Shown here: piece after piece, positions 52,319-64,000 of the stretch
Position numbering within the stretch: the first letter of the stretch is position 1
Layout: each line of letters begins with the position of its first letter
DNA from: Hippasteria phrygiana
Taxonomy: Eukaryota > Echinodermata > Asteroidea > Valvatida > Goniasteridae
Length of the DNA stretch: 64,000 nucleotides
NCBI GenBank assembly: GCA_037893225.1
Contig: JAZGUH010000695.1
Coordinates: 620,001 to 684,000, forward strand
Direction of reading: 5' to 3'
Notes under the pieces: generated by a model
Databases searched by the model: none
The model's input: only the letters and a program-made list of their open reading frames with translations
Told to the model about the DNA's origin: nothing
Position numbers and translations under genes: made by a program

Positions 52319-54635
52319 TGACATGCATGGAGCAATAAATAGAAGGTAATATGCACACAGATGTTGGCCGGAAAGAAAATAAACATTGCGAGGTTTGAAT
52401 TTTCTCCACAAGTTTTAACTCTAAGAAGCCGCCGATAATTGCAGCATGTAGCGCCAGATCTAAGCTATCCATACATGTCAAAATTACTGTATTTGGTTTA
52501 TATTTCATGCAATTATGAATGAGTAAAGCAAGTCCATACCCCAGGGAATTTGACAGGCATGGAGCAATACATAAAAGGTAATCTGCACACAGATGGTGGC
52601 CGGGAAGAAAATAAACATTGCGAGGTTTGAATTTTCTCCACAAGTGTTAACTCTAAGAAGCCGCCGATAATTGCAACATGTAGCGCCAGATCTAAGCTAT
52701 CCATACATGTCAAAATTACTGTATTTGGTTTATATTTCATGCAATTATGAATGAGTAAAGCAAGTCCATACCCCAGGGAATTTGACAGGCATGGAGCAAT
52801 ACATAAAAGGTAATCTGCACACAGATGGTGGCCGGGAAGAAAATAAACATTGCGAGGTTTGAATTTTCTCCACAAGTGTTAACTCTAAGAAGCCGCCGAT
52901 AATTGCAACATGTAGCGCCAGATCTAAGCTATCCATACATGTCAAAATTACTGAATTTGGTTGATATTTCATGCAATTATGAATGAGTAAAGCAAGTCCA
53001 TACCCCAGGGAATTTGAAAGGCATGGAGCAATAAATAGAAGGTAATATGCACACAGATGTTGGCCGGAAAGAAAATAAACATTGCGAGGTTTGAATTTTC
53101 TCCACAAGTTTTAACTCTAAGAAGCCGCCGATAATTGCAGCATGTAGCGCCAGATCTAAGCTATCCATACATGTCAAAATTACTGTATTTGGTTTATATT
53201 TCATGCAATTATGAATGAGTAAAGCAAGTCCATACCCCAGGGAATTTGACAGGCATGGAGCAATACATAAAAGGTAATCTGCACACAGATGGTGGCCGGG
53301 AAGAAAATAAACATTGCGAGGTTTGAATTTTCTCCACAAGTGTTAACTCTAAGAAGCCGCCGATAATTGCAACATGTAGCGCCAGATCTAAGCTATCCAT
53401 ACATGTCAAAATTACTGAATTTGGTTGATATTTCATGCAATTATGAATGAGTAAAGCAAGTCATACCCTAGGGAATTTGACATGCATGGAGCAATAAATA
53501 GAAGGTAATATGCACACAGATGTTGGCCGGAAAGAAAATATACATTGCGAGGTTTGAATTTTCTCCACAAGTTTTAACTCTAAGAAGCCGCCGATAATTG
53601 CAACATGTAGCGCCAGATCTAAGCTATCCATACATGTCAAAATTACTGTATTTGGTTTATATTTCATGCAATTATGAATGAGTAAAGCAAGTCATACCCT
53701 AGGGAATTTGACAGGCATGGAGCAATAAATAGAAGGTAATATGCACACAGATGTTGGCCGGAAAGAAAATAAACATTGCGAGGTTTGAATTTTCTCCACA
53801 AGTTTTAACTCTAAGAAGCCGCCGATAATTGCAGCATGTAGCGCCAGATCTAAGCTATCCATACATGTCAAAATTACTGTATTTGGTTTATATTTCATGC
53901 AATTATGAATGAGTAAAGCAAGTCCATACCCCAGGGAATTTGACAGGCATGGAGCAATACATAAAAGGTAATCTGCACACAGATGGTGGCCGGGAAGAAA
54001 ATAAACATTGCGAGGTTTGAATTTTCTCCACAAGTGTTAACTCTAAGAAGCCGCCGATAATTGCAACATGTAGCGCCAGATCTAAGCTATCCATACATGT
54101 CAAAATTACTGTATTTGGTTTATATTTCATGCAATTATGAATGAGTAAAGCAAGTCCATACCCCAGGGAATTTGACAGGCATGGAGCAATACATAAAAGG
54201 TAATCTGCACACAGATGGTGGCCGGGAAGAAAATAAACATTGCGAGGTTTGAATTTTCTCCACAAGTGTTAACTCTAAGAAGCCGCCGATAATTGCAACA
54301 TGTAGCGCCAGATCTAAGCTATCCATACATGTGAAAATTACTGAATTTGGTTGATATTTCATGCAATTATGAATGAGTAAAGCAAGTCCATACCCCAGGG
54401 AATTTGACAGGCATGGAGCAATAAATAGAAGGTAATATGCACACAGATGTTGGCCGGAAAGAAAATAAACATTGCGAGGTTTGAATTTTCTCCACAAGTT
54501 TTAACTCTAAGAAGCCGCCGATAATTGCAGCATGTAGCGCCAGATCTAAGCTATCCATACATGTCAAAATTACTGTATTTGGTTTATATTTCATGCAATT
54601 ATGAATGAGTAAAGCAAGTCATACCCTAGGGAATT
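52319..54635 (+). repeat. 10-monomer HOR, 2317 bp, copy 1
   Basis: This is a direct tandem duplicate of 54636-56952. It contains the c4a marker (tgaaaggcatgg) near 53016. One difference was seen: g6 (tgacagg) near 53714 here, against t6 in copy 2. Confidence 0.84.
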
Positions 54636-56952
54636 TGACATGCATGGAGCAATAAATAGAAGGTAATATGCACACAGATGTTGGCCGGAAAGAAAATAAA
54701 CATTGCGAGGTTTGAATTTTCTCCACAAGTTTTAACTCTAAGAAGCCGCCGATAATTGCAGCATGTAGCGCCAGATCTAAGCTATCCATACATGTCAAAA
54801 TTACTGTATTTGGTTTATATTTCATGCAATTATGAATGAGTAAAGCAAGTCCATACCCCAGGGAATTTGACAGGCATGGAGCAATACATAAAAGGTAATC
54901 TGCACACAGATGGTGGCCGGGAAGAAAATAAACATTGCGAGGTTTGAATTTTCTCCACAAGTGTTAACTCTAAGAAGCCGCCGATAATTGCAACATGTAG
55001 CGCCAGATCTAAGCTATCCATACATGTCAAAATTACTGTATTTGGTTTATATTTCATGCAATTATGAATGAGTAAAGCAAGTCCATACCCCAGGGAATTT
55101 GACAGGCATGGAGCAATACATAAAAGGTAATCTGCACACAGATGGTGGCCGGGAAGAAAATAAACATTGCGAGGTTTGAATTTTCTCCACAAGTGTTAAC
55201 TCTAAGAAGCCGCCGATAATTGCAACATGTAGCGCCAGATCTAAGCTATCCATACATGTCAAAATTACTGAATTTGGTTGATATTTCATGCAATTATGAA
55301 TGAGTAAAGCAAGTCCATACCCCAGGGAATTTGAAAGGCATGGAGCAATAAATAGAAGGTAATATGCACACAGATGTTGGCCGGAAAGAAAATAAACATT
55401 GCGAGGTTTGAATTTTCTCCACAAGTTTTAACTCTAAGAAGCCGCCGATAATTGCAGCATGTAGCGCCAGATCTAAGCTATCCATACATGTCAAAATTAC
55501 TGTATTTGGTTTATATTTCATGCAATTATGAATGAGTAAAGCAAGTCCATACCCCAGGGAATTTGACAGGCATGGAGCAATACATAAAAGGTAATCTGCA
55601 CACAGATGGTGGCCGGGAAGAAAATAAACATTGCGAGGTTTGAATTTTCTCCACAAGTGTTAACTCTAAGAAGCCGCCGATAATTGCAACATGTAGCGCC
55701 AGATCTAAGCTATCCATACATGTCAAAATTACTGAATTTGGTTGATATTTCATGCAATTATGAATGAGTAAAGCAAGTCATACCCTAGGGAATTTGACAT
55801 GCATGGAGCAATAAATAGAAGGTAATATGCACACAGATGTTGGCCGGAAAGAAAATATACATTGCGAGGTTTGAATTTTCTCCACAAGTTTTAACTCTAA
55901 GAAGCCGCCGATAATTGCAACATGTAGCGCCAGATCTAAGCTATCCATACATGTCAAAATTACTGTATTTGGTTTATATTTCATGCAATTATGAATGAGT
56001 AAAGCAAGTCATACCCTAGGGAATTTGACATGCATGGAGCAATAAATAGAAGGTAATATGCACACAGATGTTGGCCGGAAAGAAAATAAACATTGCGAGG
56101 TTTGAATTTTCTCCACAAGTTTTAACTCTAAGAAGCCGCCGATAATTGCAGCATGTAGCGCCAGATCTAAGCTATCCATACATGTCAAAATTACTGTATT
56201 TGGTTTATATTTCATGCAATTATGAATGAGTAAAGCAAGTCCATACCCCAGGGAATTTGACAGGCATGGAGCAATACATAAAAGGTAATCTGCACACAGA
56301 TGGTGGCCGGGAAGAAAATAAACATTGCGAGGTTTGAATTTTCTCCACAAGTGTTAACTCTAAGAAGCCGCCGATAATTGCAACATGTAGCGCCAGATCT
56401 AAGCTATCCATACATGTCAAAATTACTGTATTTGGTTTATATTTCATGCAATTATGAATGAGTAAAGCAAGTCCATACCCCAGGGAATTTGACAGGCATG
56501 GAGCAATACATAAAAGGTAATCTGCACACAGATGGTGGCCGGGAAGAAAATAAACATTGCGAGGTTTGAATTTTCTCCACAAGTGTTAACTCTAAGAAGC
56601 CGCCGATAATTGCAACATGTAGCGCCAGATCTAAGCTATCCATACATGTGAAAATTACTGAATTTGGTTGATATTTCATGCAATTATGAATGAGTAAAGC
56701 AAGTCCATACCCCAGGGAATTTGACAGGCATGGAGCAATAAATAGAAGGTAATATGCACACAGATGTTGGCCGGAAAGAAAATAAACATTGCGAGGTTTG
56801 AATTTTCTCCACAAGTTTTAACTCTAAGAAGCCGCCGATAATTGCAGCATGTAGCGCCAGATCTAAGCTATCCATACATGTCAAAATTACTGTATTTGGT
56901 TTATATTTCATGCAATTATGAATGAGTAAAGCAAGTCATACCCTAGGGAATT
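54636..56952 (+). repeat. 10-monomer HOR, 2317 bp, copy 2
   Basis: It contains the c4a marker near 55333. It is followed by one extra 231-bp monomer (56953-57183) before the series resumes at 57184, so the spacing to the next related unit is 2548 bp. Confidence 0.84.
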
Positions 56953-57016
56953 TGACATGCATGGAGCAATAAATAGAAGGTAATATGCACACAGATGTTG
57001 GCCGGAAAGAAAATAA

Positions 57017-60000
57017 ACATTGCGAGGTTTGAATTTTCTCCACAAGTTTTAACTCTAAGAAGCCGCCGATAATTGCAACATGTAGCGCCAGATCTAAGCT
57101 ATCCATACATGTCAAAATTACTGTATTTGGTTTATATTTCATGCAATTATGAATGAGTAAAGCAAGTCATACCCTAGGGAATTTGACATGCATGGAGCAA
57201 TAAATAGAAGGTAATATGCACACAGATGTTGGCCGGAAAGAAAATAAACATTGCGAGGTTTGAATTTTCTCCACAAGTTTTAACTCTAAGAAGCCGCCGA
57301 TAATTGCAGCATGTAGCGCCAGATCTAAGCTATCCATACATGTCAAAATTACTGTATTTGGTTTATATTTCATGCAATTATGAATGAGTAAAGCAAGTCC
57401 ATACCCCAGGGAATTTGACAGGCATGGAGCAATACATAAAAGGTAATCTGCACACAGATGGTGGCCGGGAAGAAAATAAACATTGCGAGGTTTGAATTTT
57501 CTCCACAAGTGTTAACTCTAAGAAGCCGCCGATAATTGCAACATGTAGCGCCAGATCTAAGCTATCCATACATGTCAAAATTACTGTATTTGGTTTATAT
57601 TTCATGCAATTATGAATGAGTAAAGCAAGTCCATACCCCAGGGAATTTGACAGGCATGGAGCAATACATAAAAGGTAATCTGCACACAGATGGTGGCCGG
57701 GAAGAAAATAAACATTGCGAGGTTTGAATTTTCTCCACAAGTGTTAACTCTAAGAAGCCGCCGATAATTGCAACATGTAGCGCCAGATCTAAGCTATCCA
57801 TACATGTCAAAATTACTGAATTTGGTTGATATTTCATGCAATTATGAATGAGTAAAGCAAGTCCATACCCCAGGGAATTTGAAAGGCATGGAGCAATAAA
57901 TAGAAGGTAATATGCACACAGATGTTGGCCGGAAAGAAAATAAACATTGCGAGGTTTGAATTTTCTCCACAAGTTTTAACTCTAAGAAGCCGCCGATAAT
58001 TGCAGCATGTAGCGCCAGATCTAAGCTATCCATACATGTCAAAATTACTGTATTTGGTTTATATTTCATGCAATTATGAATGAGTAAAGCAAGTCCATAC
58101 CCCAGGGAATTTGACAGGCATGGAGCAATACATAAAAGGTAATCTGCACACAGATGGTGGCCGGGAAGAAAATAAACATTGCGAGGTTTGAATTTTCTCC
58201 ACAAGTGTTAACTCTAAGAAGCCGCCGATAATTGCAACATGTAGCGCCAGATCTAAGCTATCCATACATGTCAAAATTACTGAATTTGGTTGATATTTCA
58301 TGCAATTATGAATGAGTAAAGCAAGTCATACCCTAGGGAATTTGACATGCATGGAGCAATAAATAGAAGGTAATATGCACACAGATGTTGGCCGGAAAGA
58401 AAATATACATTGCGAGGTTTGAATTTTCTCCACAAGTTTTAACTCTAAGAAGCCGCCGATAATTGCAACATGTAGCGCCAGATCTAAGCTATCCATACAT
58501 GTCAAAATTACTGTATTTGGTTTATATTTCATGCAATTATGAATGAGTAAAGCAAGTCATACCCTAGGGAATTTGACATGCATGGAGCAATAAATAGAAG
58601 GTAATATGCACACAGATGTTGGCCGGAAAGAAAATAAACATTGCGAGGTTTGAATTTTCTCCACAAGTTTTAACTCTAAGAAGCCGCCGATAATTGCAGC
58701 ATGTAGCGCCAGATCTAAGCTATCCATACATGTCAAAATTACTGTATTTGGTTTATATTTCATGCAATTATGAATGAGTAAAGCAAGTCCATACCCCAGG
58801 GAATTTGACAGGCATGGAGCAATACATAAAAGGTAATCTGCACACAGATGGTGGCCGGGAAGAAAATAAACATTGCGAGGTTTGAATTTTCTCCACAAGT
58901 GTTAACTCTAAGAAGCCGCCGATAATTGCAACATGTAGCGCCAGATCTAAGCTATCCATACATGTCAAAATTACTGTATTTGGTTTATATTTCATGCAAT
59001 TATGAATGAGTAAAGCAAGTCCATACCCCAGGGAATTTGACAGGCATGGAGCAATACATAAAAGGTAATCTGCACACAGATGGTGGCCGGGAAGAAAATA
59101 AACATTGCGAGGTTTGAATTTTCTCCACAAGTGTTAACTCTAAGAAGCCGCCGATAATTGCAACATGTAGCGCCAGATCTAAGCTATCCATACATGTGAA
59201 AATTACTGAATTTGGTTGATATTTCATGCAATTATGAATGAGTAAAGCAAGTCCATACCCCAGGGAATTTGACAGGCATGGAGCAATAAATAGAAGGTAA
59301 TATGCACACAGATGTTGGCCGGAAAGAAAATAAACATTGCGAGGTTTGAATTTTCTCCACAAGTTTTAACTCTAAGAAGCCGCCGATAATTGCAGCATGT
59401 AGCGCCAGATCTAAGCTATCCATACATGTCAAAATTACTGTATTTGGTTTATATTTCATGCAATTATGAATGAGTAAAGCAAGTCCATACCCCAGGGAAT
59501 TTGACAGGCATGGAGCAATAAATAGAAGGTAATATGCACACAGATGTTGGCCGGAAAGAAAATAAACATTGCGAGGTTTGAATTTTCTCCACAAGTTTTA
59601 ACTCTAAGAAGCCGCCGATAATTGCAGCATGTAGCGCCAGATCTAAGCTATCCATACATGTCAAAATTACTGTATTTGGTTTATATTTCATGCAATTATG
59701 AATGAGTAAAGCAAGTCCATACCCCAGGGAATTTGACAGGCATGGAGCAATACATAAAAGGTAATCTGCACACAGATGGTGGCCGGGAAGAAAATAAACA
59801 TTGCGAGGTTTGAATTTTCCCCACAAGTGTTAACTCTAAGAAGCCGCCGATAATTGCAACATGTAGCGCCAGATCTAAGCTATCCATACATGTCAAAATT
59901 ACTGAATTTGGTTGATATTTCATGCAATTATGAATGAGTAAAGCAAGTCCATACCCCAGGGAATTTGACATGCATGGAGCAATAAATAGACGGTAACATG

Positions 60001-61943
60001 TACACAGATGTTGGCCGGAAAGAAAATATACATTGCGAGGTTTGAATTTTCTCCACAAGTTTTAACTCTAAGAAGCCGCCGATAATTGCAGCATGTAGCG
60101 CCAGATCTAAGCTATCCATACATGTCAAAATTACTGTATTTGGTTTATATTTCATGCAATTATGAATGAGTAAAGCAAGTCCATACCCCAGGGAATTTGA
60201 CAGGCATGGAGCAATACATAAAAGGTAATCTGCACACAGATGGTGGCCGGGAAGAAAATAAACATTGCGAGGTTTGAATTTTCTCCACAAGTGTTAACTC
60301 TAAGAAGCCGCCGATAATTGCAACATGTAGCGCCAGATCTAAGCTATCCATACATGTCAAAATTACTGAATTTGGTTGATATTTCATGCAATTATGAATG
60401 AGTAAAGCAAGTCATACCCTAGGGAATTTGACATGCATGGAGCAATAAATAGAAGGTAATATGCACACAGATGTTGGCCGGAAAGAAAATATACATTGCG
60501 AGGTTTGAATTTTCTCCACAAGTTTTAACTCTAAGAAGCCGCCGATAATTGCAACATGTAGCGCCAGATCTAAGCTATCCATACATGTCAAAATTACTGT
60601 ATTTGGTTTATATTTCATGCAATTATGAATGAGTAAAGCAAGTCATACCCTAGGGAATTTGACATGCATGGAGCAATAAATAGAAGGTAATATGCACACA
60701 GATGTTGGCCGGAAAGAAAATAAACATTGCGAGGTTTGAATTTTCTCCACAAGTTTTAACTCTAAGAAGCCGCCGATAATTGCAGCATGTAGCGCCAGAT
60801 CTAAGCTATCCATACATGTCAAAATTACTGTATTTGGTTTATATTTCATGCAATTATGAATGAGTAAAGCAAGTCCATACCCCAGGGAATTTGACAGGCA
60901 TGGAGCAATACATAAAAGGTAATCTGCACACAGATGGTGGCCGGGAAGAAAATAAACATTGCGAGGTTTGAATTTTCTCCACAAGTGTTAACTCTAAGAA
61001 GCCGCCGATAATTGCAACATGTAGCGCCAGATCTAAGCTATCCATACATGTGAAAATTACTGAATTTGGTTGATATTTCATGCAATTATGAATGAGTAAA
61101 GCAAGTCCATACCCCAGGGAATTTGACAGGCATGGAGCAATAAATAGAAGGTAATATGCACACAGATGTTGGCCGGAAAGAAAATAAACATTGCGAGGTT
61201 TGAATTTTCTCCACAAGTTTTAACTCTAAGAAGCCGCCGATAATTGCAGCATGTAGCGCCAGATCTAAGCTATCCATACATGTCAAAATTACTGTATTTG
61301 GTTTATATTTCATGCAATTATGAATGAGTAAAGCAAGTCCATACCCCAGGGAATTTGACAGGCATGGAGCAATAAATAGAAGGTAATATGCACACAGATG
61401 TTGGCCGGAAAGAAAATAAACATTGCGAGGTTTGAATTTTCTCCACAAGTGTTAACTCTAAGAAGCCGCCGATAATTGCAACATGTAGCGCCAGATCTAA
61501 GCTATCCATACATGTGAAAATTACTGAATTTGGTTGATATTTCATGCAATTATGAATGAGTAAAGCAAGTCCATACCCCAGGGAATTTGACAGGCATGGA
61601 GCAATAAATAGAAGGTAATATGCACACAGATGTTGGCCGGAAAGAAAATAAACATTGCGAGGTTTGAATTTTCTCCACAAGTTTTAACTCTAAGAAGCCG
61701 CCGATAATTGCAGCATGTAGCGCCAGATCTAAGCTATCCATACATGTCAAAATTACTGTATTTGGTTTATATTTCATGCAATTATGAATGAGTAAAGCAA
61801 GTCATACCCTAGGGAATTTGACATGCATGGAGCAATAAATAGAAGGTAATATGCACACAGATGTTGGCCGGAAAGAAAATAAACATTGCGAGGTTTGAAT
61901 TTTCTCCACAAGTTTTAACTCTAAGAAGCCGCCGATAATTGCA
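57017..61943 (+). repeat. 4.9-kb segment, copy 2 of the 9731-bp spaced duplication
   Basis: This is the partner of 47286-52212. Its first part (about 57.0-59.2 kb) also matches 52.2-54.4 kb at offset 4865. This region is therefore a nest of overlapping duplications of different ages. Confidence 0.84.
60660..61818 (+). repeat. 5-monomer HOR, 1159 bp, copy 1
   Basis: It matches 61819-62977 at offset 1159 (four 232-bp plus one 231-bp monomers). The first monomer starts with tgacatgcatgg in both. The copies differ only in the final junction, where copy 1 ends tcataccct and copy 2 ends tccatacccc. Confidence 0.83.
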
Positions 61944-62977
61944 GCATGTAGCGCCAGATCTAAGCTATCCATACATGTCAAAATTACTGTATTTGGTTTA
62001 TATTTCATGCAATTATGAATGAGTAAAGCAAGTCCATACCCCAGGGAATTTGACAGGCATGGAGCAATACATAAAAGGTAATCTGCACACAGATGGTGGC
62101 CGGGAAGAAAATAAACATTGCGAGGTTTGAATTTTCTCCACAAGTGTTAACTCTAAGAAGCCGCCGATAATTGCAACATGTAGCGCCAGATCTAAGCTAT
62201 CCATACATGTGAAAATTACTGAATTTGGTTGATATTTCATGCAATTATGAATGAGTAAAGCAAGTCCATACCCCAGGGAATTTGACAGGCATGGAGCAAT
62301 AAATAGAAGGTAATATGCACACAGATGTTGGCCGGAAAGAAAATAAACATTGCGAGGTTTGAATTTTCTCCACAAGTTTTAACTCTAAGAAGCCGCCGAT
62401 AATTGCAGCATGTAGCGCCAGATCTAAGCTATCCATACATGTCAAAATTACTGTATTTGGTTTATATTTCATGCAATTATGAATGAGTAAAGCAAGTCCA
62501 TACCCCAGGGAATTTGACAGGCATGGAGCAATAAATAGAAGGTAATATGCACACAGATGTTGGCCGGAAAGAAAATAAACATTGCGAGGTTTGAATTTTC
62601 TCCACAAGTGTTAACTCTAAGAAGCCGCCGATAATTGCAACATGTAGCGCCAGATCTAAGCTATCCATACATGTGAAAATTACTGAATTTGGTTGATATT
62701 TCATGCAATTATGAATGAGTAAAGCAAGTCCATACCCCAGGGAATTTGACAGGCATGGAGCAATAAATAGAAGGTAATATGCACACAGATGTTGGCCGGA
62801 AAGAAAATAAACATTGCGAGGTTTGAATTTTCTCCACAAGTTTTAACTCTAAGAAGCCGCCGATAATTGCAGCATGTAGCGCCAGATCTAAGCTATCCAT
62901 ACATGTCAAAATTACTGTATTTGGTTTATATTTCATGCAATTATGAATGAGTAAAGCAAGTCCATACCCCAGGGAAT
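61819..62977 (+). repeat. 5-monomer HOR, 1159 bp, copy 2
   Basis: This is the tandem partner of 60660-61818. After it the order returns to the hexamer-like series, with a marker monomer at 63468. Confidence 0.83.
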
Positions 62978-63905
62978 TTGACAGGCATGGAGCAATAAAT
63001 AGAAGGTAATATGCACACAGATGTTGGCCGGAAAGAAAATAAACATTGCGAGGTTTGAATTTTCTCCACAAGTTTTAACTCTAAGAAGCCGCCGATAATT
63101 GCAGCATGTAGCGCCAGATCTAAGCTATCCATACATGTCAAAATTACTGTATTTGGTTTATATTTCATGCAATTATGAATGAGTAAAGCAAGTCCATACC
63201 CCAGGGAATTTGACAGGCATGGAGCAATACATAAAAGGTAATCTGCACACAGATGGTGGCCGGGAAGAAAATAAACATTGCGAGGTTTGAATTTTCTCCA
63301 CAAGTGTTAACTCTAAGAAGCCGCCGATAATTGCAACATGTAGCGCCAGATCTAAGCTATCCATACATGTCAAAATTACTGAATTTGGTTGATATTTCAT
63401 GCAATTATGAATGAGTAAAGCAAGTCCATACCCCAGGGAATTTGACATGCATGGAGCAATAAATAGACGGTAACATGTACACAGATGTTGGCCGGAAAGA
63501 AAATATACATTGCGAGGTTTGAATTTTCTCCACAAGTTTTAACTCTAAGAAGCCGCCGATAATTGCAGCATGTAGCGCCAGATCTAAGCTATCCATACAT
63601 GTCAAAATTACTGTATTTGGTTTATATTTCATGCAATTATGAATGAGTAAAGCAAGTCCATACCCCAGGGAATTTGACAGGCATGGAGCAATACATAAAA
63701 GGTAATCTGCACACAGATGGTGGCCGGGAAGAAAATAAACATTGCGAGGTTTGAATTTTCTCCACAAGTGTTAACTCTAAGAAGCCGCCGATAATTGCAA
63801 CATGTAGCGCCAGATCTAAGCTATCCATACATGTCAAAATTACTGAATTTGGTTGATATTTCATGCAATTATGAATGAGTAAAGCAAGTCATACCCTAGG
63901 GAATT

Positions 63906-64000
63906 TGACATGCATGGAGCAATAAATAGAAGGTAATATGCACACAGATGTTGGCCGGAAAGAAAATATACATTGCGAGGTTTGAATTTTCTCCACAAGT
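63906..64000 (+). repeat. Partial monomer at the window end (95 bp)
   Basis: It has tgacatgcatgg, g24, a33, t46, a54 and a64t: the 231-bp-type Y monomer that follows the marker pair in each hexamer. The array continues beyond the window. Confidence 0.95.

Larger units (their letters stand above)
1..64000 (+). repeat. Tandem satellite array, 231/232-bp monomer, about 276 copies
   Basis: The same unit recurs head to tail through the whole window with no interruption, inversion or inserted element. Successive tgaca(g/t)gcatgg starts are 231 or 232 bp apart. The 63905 bases before the last start (63906) require 276 monomers, 127 of 231 bp and 149 of 232 bp, if no other indels exist; I saw none. 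Variation is mostly single-base substitution at about 25 recurring sites plus one C indel, so any two monomers look roughly 95% identical or better by eye. Both window ends lie inside the array, so its true size is unknown. This is how eukaryotic centromeric or pericentromeric satellites look; I do not recognise the family. Confidence 0.99.
29608..64000 (+). repeat. Sub-array II (mostly 232-bp monomers)
   Basis: The arithmetic gives 148 complete monomers, 110 of 232 bp and 38 of 231 bp, plus the partial last one. Diagnostic states common here and absent or nearly absent to the left are tgacatgcatgg (g6t), aatacataaaagg (a20c), aatatacattg (a64t), gcagcatg (a126g), catgtgaaaatt (c161g) and gtatttggtttat (a172t with g181t). 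The same X and Y haplotypes at sites 24-96 persist, so both sub-arrays descend from one mixed population of monomers. Confidence 0.88.

Noticed and set aside
447..63864. Hundreds of minus-strand open frames of 68-120 codons with a hydrophobic core (DLALHVAIIGGFLEL)
   Set aside because: They repeat with the monomer, overlap one another in shifted phases wherever a 232-bp copy occurs, and change length with a one-base indel. Their substitutions are mostly amino-acid changing. Nothing suggests splice or promoter structure. They are best explained as open frames by chance in a satellite.
1..64000. CRISPR array
   Set aside because: The period is 231-232 bp and the whole period is repeated. There are no short repeats separated by unique spacers and no cas genes.
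1..64000. tRNA, rRNA or 5S gene cluster
   Set aside because: The period might suggest a tandem RNA gene, but I could not find a tRNA cloverleaf, A and B boxes with a terminator, or recognisable 5S sequence in the monomer.

Overview
The window is one uninterrupted tandem satellite array. Every base from 1 to 64000 belongs to a monomer of 231 or 232 bp, all in the same orientation, with no unique DNA, transposon, inversion, RNA gene or credible protein gene between copies. Taking each monomer to start at tgacaggcatgg (base 1 of the window), the last start is at 63906. The 63905 bases before it fit only 276 complete monomers, 127 of 231 bp and 149 of 232 bp, if those are the only two lengths. 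A 95-bp partial monomer follows. GC is about 39% (91 of 232 bases counted in the first monomer). A long, pure array with higher-order repeats (HORs) suggests eukaryotic heterochromatin such as a centromere, pericentromere or a sex or B chromosome. I do not recognise the satellite and cannot name the organism.

Two sub-arrays meet near 29.6 kb. Sub-array I (1-29607) has about 128 monomers, mostly 231 bp (89 versus 39 by arithmetic). Sub-array II (29608-64000) has about 148 complete monomers, mostly 232 bp (110 versus 38). It carries its own diagnostic bases: g6t, a20c, a64t, a126g, c161g and the linked pair a172t/g181t (monomer numbering). These appear stepwise between 29163 and 30230.

Sub-array I: a 2.1-kb block occurs three times (1, 6477, 9483). 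There is an 8-mer duplication of 1850 bp (1254-4889), a 6-mer duplication of 1387 bp (3525-6460), a 13-mer duplication of 3006 bp (6474-12511) and a 463-bp dimer duplication (13414-14339). From 14802 to 28449 there are eight HOR units of 6-9 monomers that alternate strictly between two forms (A, B, A, B...), so the recent unit of amplification was itself a pair of HORs.

Sub-array II: a 9-mer/10-mer pair (29608 to about 33441), three copies of an 8-monomer core with variable tails (35172-42588), three full hexamers of 1390 bp plus two thirds of a fourth (42589-47684), then a region of 5-, 10- and 11-mers. In that last region a 4.9-kb segment is repeated 9731 bp away with only two differences seen.

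No genes act together here. The content is a record of unequal exchange, gene conversion and segmental amplification. The recurrent minus-strand open frames (68-120 codons) are a by-product of the repeat and are not called as genes. Comparisons were made by eye from the sequence and its conceptual translations, not by alignment software, so breakpoints are good to a few tens of bases.
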